Assembly (NCBI GenBank): GCA_020635035.1
Contig: JACKAO010000006.1
Location: 124,001 to 188,000, forward strand
From: Calditrichia bacterium
GTDB taxonomy: Bacteria; Calditrichota; Calditrichia; Calditrichales; J004
Reading direction: 5' to 3'
Length of the DNA: 64,000 nt
In this document: positions 36,601-44,567 of the stretch, piece by piece
How positions within the stretch are numbered: the stretch's first letter is position 1
Layout: each line of letters starts with the position of its first letter
The notes under the pieces: model-generated
What the model was told of the DNA's origin: nothing
What the model saw: only the letters and a program-made list of their open reading frames with translations
Databases searched by the model: none
Made by a program: the position numbers and the translations under genes

Positions 36601-38638
36601 GCAAAAACCTGATAATAAACTGGAAATTGGCTTAAGCTCAAAAACGCCTGCGGAAGGACAACAAGTTAAGATATCCATAAATTCTCCAGAGCTTTCGGGA
36701 TCAGGGAATATTGAGATCAGTGATAAGAATAATGTGAAGTATTTGGAACAGAGTTTTGGATTTAATAATGGAAATTATTCATTAGACTTTAATATTCCAG
36801 ATAGTTCAAGTGGTAAATTTCTTAAGGTAAAAGCTTATACAACTGACGGTGAAACTGATGCTTCTGGTTTTAACACAATGTTTATTGAGCGACCGGTTAT
36901 TAAAAAAATTGTTATAAATCCACAAAGTCCGAAAGTTAACGAAGCTATAAATTTTTCTGTTACAGTAAATTCATATAAAGCAATCATGAAAATGGAACTA
37001 CGTAAATTTAGAGATGCAAATTTACTTAGTTCCAATAAAACCTTCATTGAAATGCAACAGGTTAACGACAGCTTGTTTCAGTCTCTTCAGGGTTACCCGG
37101 GTTTTTCAGGAGAAGGATTGAAATATTACGAAGTTTATGTAATGGATTCAGACAGTAATGAAAATATCTATGACTTGCAGGAAATACATGTTGGAGACGA
37201 TCGCCCTGATCTTGCAGCAGATGCAAATTCAATTTCATTTTCAGGAAATGATCAATTGCAACTTAAGTTTAATATTATAAATGATTCCGAAATACCCTTG
37301 CAAAATGTAAGAGTTAGCTGTTATGACGCTCAAGGGATTAATGACACTGTAGCGTTCTATTCTAATCAATACTCTTTTTCACCGAATGAAACGAAAACAA
37401 TTTTTGTCCCTTACACCAGCTCACGCACACCGCAAACCCAGATATTCAGGGTTGTAGCAGATGTCAATAATGAGATAGAAGAAAAAGATGAAGCAAATAA
37501 TATTGCAAATAAACTTTTAACTGCTGACCATGTCTGGATTGATTATAGAGTTGGTTCTTCAATCGATGGTTCTGCAAATATTCCTGTCAGCGTGAACACC
37601 AATTGGAACTTTTTTGTGGAAAAAGATGCAATCAATGCATCTTCTGTTTTTGAGTTTGAAAGAATAAATGTCTATGATTTAATTGTGCATGGTGATCAGA
37701 AGGATTTAAAATTTCTTAGTTTGTTGAGTCAAACAGACACAAGTGCATTAAAAATTTCTATTAAAAACAGCACAACAACTTTCAGCAAACCTGCAGTTTT
37801 ATCTGCCGATCTGGATACATCCCTGTATTCACTGCAAGTGTTAAATACTGCTTCGTTCTTCAGGTTTAATACTTATCTTGGCCTATGGGTAAAACAAACT
37901 TCTTCCCTGGAAAATACAAAATTAAGCACAGAAACCACGGAATCAGGTTTATATGCTGTCTTTAGTTTTACAGATGAAACAAATCCGTTTATTGAAATAA
38001 CCGCGAACGGTAGACCTTTAAAGAAAGACATGTTAATTCGCTCAAATCCTTCAATTGCAATGTTATTGCAGGATGAAAACGGTATAGATCTACAGAACTC
38101 GTTTCAGGCACGATTAAATGGTGCTCCTATTTCTCTTGAAGACCTGACCATACCTGATTCACTATCCAATGCGAATTCAATAGCTGTACTTGCTACCCCT
38201 GAACTTGAGAAGGGGGTTCACACTCTTGATGTGGAAGTGGCAGATGTTAATGGAAATGTCTCATCAACAAGCATAACATTCAGTGTTTCGGCAAATAACC
38301 AGTTAATTGTGCATGGAAATTATCCGAATCCATTTTCCGACCGTACAATTATTTCCTACACAGCGAGTTTTTCAAACAGGATGGATAATTTAAGTGTTAA
38401 AATTTATTCTGTTTCAGGACATCTTGTTCGTTCAAAAATTTTGTCGCCACCGGAAGATGAAACGGATGATATTTTAGACACAGGTTATCATGAGCTTGAG
38501 TGGGATGGAAGTGATGATAATGGAAATCAGGTAGCTAATGGTGTCTATTTTGTTGTAATAAAGGCAAAATTCAAAGATACATTCGAAGACAAGACATATA
38601 GTTTTACAAAAAAGCTAAAAGTAGCCAGGCTTAAATGA
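33608..38638 (+). CDS. porU: PorU-like C25 (gingipain-family) sortase of T9SS
   Basis: 1676 residues with signal peptide (LLIAALFLSPVITNA). The central peptidase C25 domain keeps the dyad His856 in NFFGHGGG and Cys890 in SMTCFTGAF, with SYDYKE, SIGRIPASS and LLGDPTLEL around it. In T9SS, PorU is the surface transpeptidase that removes the cargo sorting domain and attaches the protein to a lipid anchor. After the peptidase come Ig-like domains and a final FlgD/T9SS-like module (NYPNPFSDRTIISYT...GVYFVVIKA). The ATG at 33608 has AAGGA four bases upstream, but an intrinsic terminator lies within codons 7-18. ATGA overlap with the next gene. Confidence 0.88.
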   Translation: MSCNKICRVFNTGTLLFLNRLLIAALFLSPVITNASTYSTKILSRTATSIKIKVNFDKPDLNTESGKEYLYFENSSFTFDNTGVQVPVVSKMINLSGRQASVRIISKKVNRIESVNPVLGKPQKSDNADALINYIGLYRELAVFSLEIYPVHYSNELKSFEWTEEIIVEVNSISDSNISKSTYTADKKESSFLNAFFLNDNQTFYKDSQQNTLNKIGSWNPLPGNYQVLYKITLEETGIYKITYSDLVDAEFPVDFVNPKNLAIFNKGQEIPVYFKGAEDNRLDPNDYFEFWGEKNEKTFINQYPDLYSDPFSDKNVYWLVEKNTSAKRLVEESGGINETNPARFLTPFKYTETLHFEKDTHRQLFGKNPEYMNEPSYKFDRWFWGNVINSVESRTFDFYLPYPYPTGSTVYATAMFRGVSIYDSQTNPLQGHQVAAWINDLKVGEIQPAQRWSGQKMAKLNNSTPLPQSNLRHGNNVFRIDMEQIGVTDIVLFNWFDITYDRRYRADNNFIKFRLQRDLFDENKTIQFEIDGFKSSDISIYKLGISKIVNGQIADIVSNIDGLRSYQIKIQDRVYDPNIEYIAVTEKAKKKPISINAYHPWKESNPLQTIAKTGNIADVLIISTELFAEQVERLKSLKESAGFNVETVNVEHIYDIFNYGIKSPLAIKEFLAYAYNNWDESSKLKYVILVGDASYDYKEKLRDTNDFVPTIFYTTSEFGAAPADIQYAFISGDDNIPDISIGRIPASSTEELAYYIDKVEFYQNDVTPQKWRDNALFISGFDAGSGDREYFTDKPIFRAQNNRIIDLKLPQSVFAYKLNTQKNDSIAGFDPDYGGNRELIDYFDDGLTFVNFFGHGGGAIWADQQLFDLHHVDNLNNEGMYPFISSMTCFTGAFENPNKEGLAEKILMAERKGAIAVLASGSVGWKYNDFAVKWALHDYLWKKDISFGEAVDLMKINYLSNPIYYTEEGASSTPSFYSLRHSMINQYNLLGDPTLELQKPDNKLEIGLSSKTPAEGQQVKISINSPELSGSGNIEISDKNNVKYLEQSFGFNNGNYSLDFNIPDSSSGKFLKVKAYTTDGETDASGFNTMFIERPVIKKIVINPQSPKVNEAINFSVTVNSYKAIMKMELRKFRDANLLSSNKTFIEMQQVNDSLFQSLQGYPGFSGEGLKYYEVYVMDSDSNENIYDLQEIHVGDDRPDLAADANSISFSGNDQLQLKFNIINDSEIPLQNVRVSCYDAQGINDTVAFYSNQYSFSPNETKTIFVPYTSSRTPQTQIFRVVADVNNEIEEKDEANNIANKLLTADHVWIDYRVGSSIDGSANIPVSVNTNWNFFVEKDAINASSVFEFERINVYDLIVHGDQKDLKFLSLLSQTDTSALKISIKNSTTTFSKPAVLSADLDTSLYSLQVLNTASFFRFNTYLGLWVKQTSSLENTKLSTETTESGLYAVFSFTDETNPFIEITANGRPLKKDMLIRSNPSIAMLLQDENGIDLQNSFQARLNGAPISLEDLTIPDSLSNANSIAVLATPELEKGVHTLDVEVADVNGNVSSTSITFSVSANNQLIVHGNYPNPFSDRTIISYTASFSNRMDNLSVKIYSVSGHLVRSKILSPPEDETDDILDTGYHELEWDGSDDNGNQVANGVYFVVIKAKFKDTFEDKTYSFTKKLKVARLK
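33627..33660 (+). terminator. Intrinsic terminator inside the porU-like reading frame
   Basis: GCAGAGTC (33627-33634) pairs with GACTCTGC (33646-33653), an 8-bp perfect stem with an 11-base loop, followed immediately by seven T. It lies 74 bases after the stop of the adhesin-like gene, but is also 20 bases inside the porU-like frame. Confidence 0.85.
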
Positions 38639-39633
38639 AAAAGTTATTATTTCTAATATTATTATTTTTCTATTCACAAAGTTTTGCCGGGAAATATGCT
38701 GCATCTTTCCTTGAGCTTGGCATTGGAGCCCGTGCTTTGGGCATGGGAAGTGCATATGTTGCGGTAAGTGACGATGCCTATGGATTTTACTGGAATCCTA
38801 GCGGAATGGCATTCCTTACAAATTTTCAGGCTGCTTCCATGTATGCAGATCTCTTTAATTCAATGGAACAGCAAAATTATATAAGTGCTGCAATGCCTGT
38901 TTTTGGCGGTGTTACAATTTCCGCTGCTTGGATAAGACTGAGTATAGATGATATCCCAAGATACCAGGGATTTACTCCGGATGAAGCAGGACGCCGTTTA
39001 AGAGGTGATGCCGCTCAGCTTACAGGTGAGCCAATCAATTATTTTTCCAGTACAAGTGATGCCTTTATTCTAAGTTTCGCAAAATACCAGCGGATTATGC
39101 TGGATTTAGGCTGGCAATATTTTGAATTTCCGATTGATTTTGGATATGGTTTAAATTTCAAGATGATAAATGAAAATCTTGATGATAATAAAGGCAGTGG
39201 TATTGGAATCGATCTTGGTTTGATGCTAAAAATAGAATTGGCTAATGTTTTTAATGATGATGCGTATGGTGATTTAACTTTTGGAATGAATGTTCAGGAT
39301 ATAGCTGAAACAAAGATAACATGGGATACAAATTCCAAAAGAAAAGATACCGTTGATCGTAATTTTAAATATGGTTTTGCCTATTCTCAACCATTAAATT
39401 TTATTAAGTCTAAGGTTATTTTAGCCTATGATTTAGATTCTCGGTATAATGGAGCAAATCATTTGGGATCAGAAATATTATATAATTCTCTGTTTTCAGT
39501 TAGATTTGGTGTGAATGATGGAGATTTTACAACTGGAGCAGGATTTTATTTCTGGAAACTGAAATTTGATTATGCCTATCAGAGTCATGATTTAGGCAAC
39601 ACGCATAGAGTCTCAGTATTATTTAATTTATAA
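38635..39633 (+). CDS. PorV/PorQ-family outer membrane protein (UPF0164)
   Basis: 332 residues. Signal peptide LLFLILLFFYSQSFAG then the family signature GKYAASFLELGIGARALGMGSAYVAVSDDAYGFYWNPSGMA and a predicted 14-strand-type beta-barrel. PorV and PorQ shuttle T9SS cargo between the translocon and the PorU sortase; this one directly follows porU with a 4-base ATGA overlap, which supports a joint function. Another PorV-like gene lies at 60057; which one is the true PorV and which PorQ cannot be told from sequence alone. Confidence 0.85.
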   Translation: MKKLLFLILLFFYSQSFAGKYAASFLELGIGARALGMGSAYVAVSDDAYGFYWNPSGMAFLTNFQAASMYADLFNSMEQQNYISAAMPVFGGVTISAAWIRLSIDDIPRYQGFTPDEAGRRLRGDAAQLTGEPINYFSSTSDAFILSFAKYQRIMLDLGWQYFEFPIDFGYGLNFKMINENLDDNKGSGIGIDLGLMLKIELANVFNDDAYGDLTFGMNVQDIAETKITWDTNSKRKDTVDRNFKYGFAYSQPLNFIKSKVILAYDLDSRYNGANHLGSEILYNSLFSVRFGVNDGDFTTGAGFYFWKLKFDYAYQSHDLGNTHRVSVLFNL

Positions 39634-39634
39634 T

Positions 39635-40390
39635 ATGAAATATTTTGTTTACCTGATAATCTTGGTATTTATTGTAAAGTGCAGCCCTACCAGCTCAGAT
39701 AATGGTGTGCGCCCTGATAAGGTACGGATGGTTCAAAGGACGGCTGATACGGCATTTGTTGATTTTGAGAAGGGTATTGATGCTGTTGAAGAAGACAGCG
39801 CAATTGTGATCATGTGGCATAAGCCAATAAATCAGCCGGATATCGATAGATATATTATTTATAGAAGCACTGATCCGGAAGGTTTGGTTAACTTTGTCCA
39901 GTTGAATAACACGTCTTTAACTTATGATGATACGGTTTATACCGATAGAAATTTAAATCTTGAAACATTATACTCGTATTTTGTAACAGCCATAAACGAA
40001 GATGGAAAGGAAAGTTTTCCATCAGATACTGTTTTTTATGAATTAATCGAAAAACCCATTTTGCAAATACCAGCAGATGAAGCAGTTGTTCAGGATCCTG
40101 CTGAAATTGTATTTAAAGGAATTTTTACTAACGGAATTGCATCTTCAGCAATTCTTCGGATTGAGCGAATAGTGGGTTCAAATTTTAAAGAATTAATTTA
40201 TATTGAGCATAAAATAGATTTTGACAATGTTTACGATGGAACAATTCAGTTCATTCTTAACAAAGATAAATTAAAATCACTTTTTGAGAGCAATGTATCC
40301 TATACGTGGAGAATTGACCTGGTTAGAGATTTAAGTTATTGGGGCTCGGAATCATCTAACCGTACTTTCAGAATAATTTGGGGTAGTTGA
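39635..40390 (+). CDS. Lipoprotein with fibronectin type III-like domain
   Basis: 251 residues. A short signal with lipobox (FVYLIILVFIVKC, Cys16) marks a lipoprotein. A fibronectin-III-like domain follows (AIVIMWHKPINQPDIDRYIIYRS ... YSYFVTAINEDGKES, about 55-130), then a second beta-sandwich-like domain (about 133-250). No catalytic residues were recognised. It begins one base after the PorV/PorQ gene and its stop overlaps the next start (TGATG), so it is an intimate member of the porU operon, possibly an accessory of surface anchoring. Confidence 0.75.
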   Translation: MKYFVYLIILVFIVKCSPTSSDNGVRPDKVRMVQRTADTAFVDFEKGIDAVEEDSAIVIMWHKPINQPDIDRYIIYRSTDPEGLVNFVQLNNTSLTYDDTVYTDRNLNLETLYSYFVTAINEDGKESFPSDTVFYELIEKPILQIPADEAVVQDPAEIVFKGIFTNGIASSAILRIERIVGSNFKELIYIEHKIDFDNVYDGTIQFILNKDKLKSLFESNVSYTWRIDLVRDLSYWGSESSNRTFRIIWGS

Positions 40391-40875
40391 TGAAATTATT
40401 TGCTAAAATGCTTTTTGTCCTTTTATTTTCAGGCAGCCTTTGGGCGCAGGGATTTGATAATTTATCTAATTCCAGTGTTACCAATCAGTTTTCTGACAAA
40501 CCGGCTCAATATATTCTTGGAAGTGGCGATATACTGTTAGTCAATGTGAATTTATGGGGACATGTCCAAAGGCCGGGTATATATAGCGTACCCAGTTCCT
40601 ATACAATTATTGACTTAATTTCTTCAGCGGGCGGACCACTAAATACTGCCAGGCTAAGTGATGTACGCATTGTTCGTAAAGATCAGGAAGTAATAAAAGT
40701 AGATATCGAGAAATACTTAAAAACAGGCGATAATTCATTGTTACCGGTAATTCAGCCGGGAGATACAATTATTGTTTCAGGAAGTATTCAAAATTATTTT
40801 TTACAAATAGTTGGATTGTTTAGAGATTTAGCAATTATTGCCAATGTTTTTGTTTTAGCCCAGCGTGTAAAATAA
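40390..40875 (+). CDS. Small SLBB-domain envelope protein
   Basis: 161 residues from the ATG at 40390, one base inside the previous stop. Signal peptide LFAKMLFVLLFSGSLWAQ, then a single SLBB (ubiquitin-like) domain: YILGSGDILLVNV, GHVQRPGIYSVP, TIIDLISSAGGPL, VRIVRKDQEVIKVD and IQPGDTIIV. It ends in a hydrophobic segment (QIVGLFRDLAIIANVFVLAQ), so it may be anchored at its C-terminus. SLBB domains usually occur in polysaccharide-export Wza proteins with a Poly_export domain, which is missing. Its position at the end of the porU operon suggests a role in the T9SS or in anchoring sugar-lipids; this is inference. Confidence 0.75.
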   Translation: MKLFAKMLFVLLFSGSLWAQGFDNLSNSSVTNQFSDKPAQYILGSGDILLVNVNLWGHVQRPGIYSVPSSYTIIDLISSAGGPLNTARLSDVRIVRKDQEVIKVDIEKYLKTGDNSLLPVIQPGDTIIVSGSIQNYFLQIVGLFRDLAIIANVFVLAQRVK

Positions 40876-40959
40876 TATTTTATTTTTTTTACGTTTTAAC
40901 TAAATTGAGATATTTAATGCCACGTCTGATAAAAAACATCGTGTATTAGGAGTTGATTA

Positions 40960-42108
40960 ATGAAAAAACTATACATAATTACGACAATATTAGTGTTTCT
41001 TGGCATTCAAAATTTAATTGCCCAATTACCCAATGGTGAAAAGACATTCTTTTATACTCAAACTGGGAAGGTATATTCACCCGGTCAACTTGGAATTTAT
41101 AGCAATATGAATTTTTATTCTAAGATTGGTGATTTTATCGGGGATGTAAAACCATCAAATTTTGATGCAGTTAATTACTGGTTAGTTGCTGGAAATTTTG
41201 TGTTTACATATGGTATAACAAATCATATTGATGCTTCAGTTGGTTTAAGACTATATCAAGATACTCATTATGACAATGAATATAATTTGCCGGATGACAT
41301 TTTTATTACTTTAAGAGCTGGTTCTTTTATGTTTGGCCGTAACCATTTTTCACAATCATTAATGACCAGTTTCAGAATACCCACGGGTGAAGTTCACAAT
41401 TACCCTTTCACAGAATATACAACTAACTCATTTCAGTATGCGTTTATGTATGGAGTATCTTATTACAAGGATCCATATTTGCCAGAAAGATCTTTTAACG
41501 CTCATTTTAATATGGGTTGGTGGAATTATAATGAGCTTGGTACTCTATTGTATAAACGTGCAAATGGCGACAAGTTAGAAGCCACAAAAAATTCAAGTGA
41601 TTTCAGAATGGCACTGGCTTTTGGATTTCCAACTGGTGTTTTTGATTTTAGATTAGAACTCACTGGAATGTTATTTATAGAAGAGCCTAATACTTTTGTT
41701 TACAGTGCAGAAGAATGGGCATTTTTAACACCAAGTATTCGTTACAGACCATTAGAATGGATTGATTTCGATTTTGGAATCGATTTTAGATTGTCTTCCG
41801 GAGAAAGAAATAGAACTTCTGGAATAAGAGATATAAGTTCAGTACTAGATTTACCACCCAATTTTCCAGATTGGAAGGTGAATTTGGGAATGAATGTAAA
41901 ACTGAATCTTACTTCTGAAAATGCTACGAGTGATTTAAGCTACGAAGAAAAAAGAGCACGTGAAAAAATCGAAATGTTTGAAAAAGTTGTTCAGGAACAA
42001 GAAAAGTCAGAATCTGTTCAGGGTGAGATAGATAATCTGAAAAAAGTACGCGAAGAAGCTGAAAAAGAAATCGAAGAACTAAAGAAAATACTTGATGATG
42101 ATCAATAG
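40960..42108 (+). CDS. Outer membrane beta-barrel with coiled-coil tail (copy 1)
   Basis: 382 residues. Signal peptide LYIITTILVFLGIQNLIA then a beta-rich domain with YWLVAGNFVFTYGITNHIDASVG, QDTHYDNEYNLPDDIF and YKDPYLPERSFNAHFNMGWWNYNE. The last ~55 residues are a charged heptad-like helix (EKRAREKIEMFEKVVQEQEK to LKKILDD). AGGAG is 7 bases before the ATG. It is a clear paralogue of the next gene, 45 bases downstream. No family name is known to me. The barrel reading is inferred from alternating aromatic/polar residues. Confidence 0.72.
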   Translation: MKKLYIITTILVFLGIQNLIAQLPNGEKTFFYTQTGKVYSPGQLGIYSNMNFYSKIGDFIGDVKPSNFDAVNYWLVAGNFVFTYGITNHIDASVGLRLYQDTHYDNEYNLPDDIFITLRAGSFMFGRNHFSQSLMTSFRIPTGEVHNYPFTEYTTNSFQYAFMYGVSYYKDPYLPERSFNAHFNMGWWNYNELGTLLYKRANGDKLEATKNSSDFRMALAFGFPTGVFDFRLELTGMLFIEEPNTFVYSAEEWAFLTPSIRYRPLEWIDFDFGIDFRLSSGERNRTSGIRDISSVLDLPPNFPDWKVNLGMNVKLNLTSENATSDLSYEEKRAREKIEMFEKVVQEQEKSESVQGEIDNLKKVREEAEKEIEELKKILDDDQ

Positions 42109-42153
42109 GATAGACATAAGTTACATGATTTTAATTTATGTTAGGAGGTTGAA

Positions 42154-43278
42154 ATGAAACGGATCAGCCAATTATTGCTGATAAATTTAATGATAATAGC
42201 CCTAACTTTTGCACAGGCTCCTTCAGGAAGTAAAAGTTTGTTGAATATGCAAACTGGGCGTGTTTTTGATGAGGGACGTTTTGAGATTAGAAGTGACCTG
42301 AATTTTTTTACGAGGTTGACAGAAGATCTGAATAATCTAAATCCAAATACTTTTAAAGCTAATAATTATTGGTTGGTTAATAGCGGAATAGCTTTGACTT
42401 ATGGGATTACAGATCATTTTGATTTGACGGTTGCACCTGGAATTTATCAGGATACACATTCTAAAAATGAATACAATCTTCCTGATGATATTCGAGTGGC
42501 TTTAAAAGTAGGATCCTTTGATTTTGCAGATCGTAAAATGTATGGTGCTATTGGTCTTGGTGTGCGTTTTCCTGTTGGTGAAGATCATAACTATCCGTTT
42601 ACTTACTATGCAAGCGGTGCAGTGGAATACGGTCTGAATGGTGCTTTATCCTATTACACTGATCCTTACCTTCCTGACAGATCATTAAGCTTACATCTTA
42701 ATATTGGTTGGTGGAATCATAATGAAGCCGGTCAGGAACTTCGTCCAAATCTGACTTCAAATGTTAATTCTCAGGAATTGTTGTATGGTTTTGGTGTATT
42801 ATATCCCACCGAAATGTTTGATTTTATCCTTGAATTAACAGGATCTTCATTTATTACAAAGCCAGAAAAATTTGTATTCAGTCGTGAAGATTGGATGTAT
42901 GTAACCCCAACTGTAAAGTACAAGCCTTTAGGCTGGGTTAATTTTAATTTTGGTGTAGATATTCTTCTATCAGGTGATAAGGATAAAAGTGTTGGACTTC
43001 CAAAGTATGAAAATTATGATCTTCCAAATTATAGTTCTTGGAAGGCTCATATAGGAATTGAATTGACGGTGCTTCCAATAACAGCATCATCACAGAGTGC
43101 TGCCCAGGTGCAAAAAAATCAGTTTAATCAACGTGTAGAATTCTTCCAGCAAATAATTGAAGAACGTGAAAAGTCTGAAAATATCAAAGAAGAACTTGAT
43201 AAGCTGAAAGAAGAACGGGCTGCTGCAGAACAAGAGTTGGAAGAATTGAAACAAATTCTCGAAGAAGAAGGCAATTAA
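42154..43278 (+). CDS. Outer membrane beta-barrel with coiled-coil tail (copy 2)
   Basis: 374 residues, paralogous over its whole length to the preceding gene: NYWLVNSGIALTYGITDHFDLTV, QDTHSKNEYNLPDDIR, YYTDPYLPDRSLSLHLNIGW and a terminal helix (FFQQIIEEREKSENIKEELD ... LEELKQILEEE). Signal peptide LLLINLMIIALTFAQ. AGGAGG is 7 bases before the ATG, an excellent ribosome binding site. It ends the surface block and is followed at once by a strong terminator. The pair probably forms from tandem duplication followed by divergence. Confidence 0.72.
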   Translation: MKRISQLLLINLMIIALTFAQAPSGSKSLLNMQTGRVFDEGRFEIRSDLNFFTRLTEDLNNLNPNTFKANNYWLVNSGIALTYGITDHFDLTVAPGIYQDTHSKNEYNLPDDIRVALKVGSFDFADRKMYGAIGLGVRFPVGEDHNYPFTYYASGAVEYGLNGALSYYTDPYLPDRSLSLHLNIGWWNHNEAGQELRPNLTSNVNSQELLYGFGVLYPTEMFDFILELTGSSFITKPEKFVFSREDWMYVTPTVKYKPLGWVNFNFGVDILLSGDKDKSVGLPKYENYDLPNYSSWKAHIGIELTVLPITASSQSAAQVQKNQFNQRVEFFQQIIEEREKSENIKEELDKLKEERAAAEQELEELKQILEEEGN

Positions 43279-43284
43279 AAATTT

Positions 43285-43310
43285 AACCCCCGGCTTTCCG
43301 GGGGTTTTTT
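43285..43310 (+). terminator. Strong intrinsic terminator after the paired barrels
   Basis: CCCCCGG (43287-43293) pairs with CCGGGGG (43298-43304) around a CTTT loop, extended by A-T pairs and followed by six T, G and four T. It starts 7 bases after the stop at 43278 and isolates the surface block from prfB. Confidence 0.95.
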
Positions 43311-43390
43311 GTTTTCATACCTTAACACTTCCTTGCTTGACTTTTAAATAAACTTTAAATTCCCTTTTTAAATAAATATCAGGTGTTGAC

Positions 43391-44492
43391 ATGCATTCAG
43401 AAACAATTCATGAATTTAACGATTTAAAGAAACGTTTGTTAAACTTACGAGGTTATCTTTGACCTGGATAAAAAGGAAAAAGAATTAGCCGAATTTGAAA
43501 AGCAGACCACTGTTGAAGGTTTTTGGGATGACCAAAATCAGGTCAGCCAAATCTACGAAGAAATCAACAGTCGGAAAGCATGGATTGAAACATGGAATGA
43601 ATGTAAATCAATAGCTGATGAAATCGATGTAATTATTGAGTTAGCCGATGAATCTGAAGATGGTGGCTTTGATGAAGAGTTTGGCTCTAACCTTCAGGAA
43701 TTTAAAAACAAACTTGAAGCGCTTGAACTCAGGAGAATGCTGAGTGGAGAACATGATTCCAAGAATGCTATTTTAACAATTCATCCAGGTGCAGGAGGCA
43801 CAGAAAGTCAGGATTGGGCGGAAATGCTGATGCGTATGTATCTTCGTTATGCAGAACGCAGTGACTTTAAAACAGAAATCATGGATTTCCAAAGTGGTGA
43901 TGAAGCAGGAATAAAAAGTGTTACCATTGAAATAACCGGGCAATATGCATATGGATATTTGCGTGCAGAAGCAGGCGTTCACCGTCTGGTAAGAATTTCA
44001 CCTTTCGATTCAAATAAGAGACGGCATACTTCTTTTGCCAGTGTTTTTGTCTTGCCAGAAATTGATGAAAAAATTGATGTTGATATTGATCCGGGAGATT
44101 TACGGATCGATACCTACAGGGCAAGTGGAGCGGGCGGTCAGCATGTAAATAAAACGGATTCTGCAATAAGAATAACCCATATCCCTACAGGTATTGTTGT
44201 GCAATGCCAGAATGAACGTTCTCAACATAAAAATAAGGCAAATGCCCTGAAAATTCTGGCAGCACGTTTATATCAGAAAAAACTGGAAGAAAAAAGAGAA
44301 AAAATGCAAAAAATGGAAGATAATAAAAAAGATATTGCCTGGGGAAGCCAGATTCGTTCTTATGTTTTCCATCCTTACAATATGGTGAAAGATCACCGGA
44401 CCGATACAGAAACAAGTAATGTGCAGCAGGTAATGGATGGCGATATTGACCCGTTTATTGAAAGTTATCTTGTTAATTTCGGTGACAGTTAA
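43391..44492 (+). CDS. prfB: Peptide chain release factor 2 with programmed +1 frameshift
   Basis: The ATG at 43391 opens 23 codons ending CTT, then an in-frame TGA at 43460-43462; reading resumes in +1 at GAC (43461) and runs to 44492, giving 366 residues, the usual RF2 length. The site CTT TGA C, with a Shine-Dalgarno-like GAGG three bases farther upstream plus TAT, is the standard autoregulatory slippery signal: low RF2 lets the ribosome shift. RF2 features are SPF in RISPFDSNKRR and the catalytic GGQ in GAGGQHVNK. A shorter frame from 43737 would miss the first ~115 residues. lysS follows after 75 bases; prfB-lysS also occurs in E. coli. Confidence 0.97.
43448..43463 (+). promoter_or_regulatory. 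prfB programmed +1 frameshift site
   Basis: CGAGGTTATCTTTGAC: an SD-like GAGG (43449-43452), then CTT (43457-43459), then TGA C. The SD element is weaker than the AGGGGG of E. coli, though its distance to CTT is the same. Confidence 0.93.
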
Positions 44493-44510
44493 ACAATAAA
44501 TTTTAATTTC

Positions 44511-44551
44511 AATTTGAATTACATAAAGGCAGTAACTGGCAAATTCAAATT
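44511..44551 (+). other. Inverted repeat just upstream of the lysS ribosome binding site
   Basis: AATTTGAATT (44511-44520) and AATTCAAATT (44542-44551) form a 10-bp AU-only stem. The ribosome binding site AGGAG begins at 44555, four bases past the stem. It could modulate initiation but might be chance in AT-rich DNA. Confidence 0.35.
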
Positions 44552-44567
44552 TGCAGGAGAATAAAAC

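Noticed and set aside
43737..44492. Release-factor gene starting at 43737 (251 residues)
   Set aside because: The +1 frame stays open back to a CTT TGA C slippery site with an SD-like element and an ATG at 43391. The full RF2 length is recovered, so the short start is an artefact.
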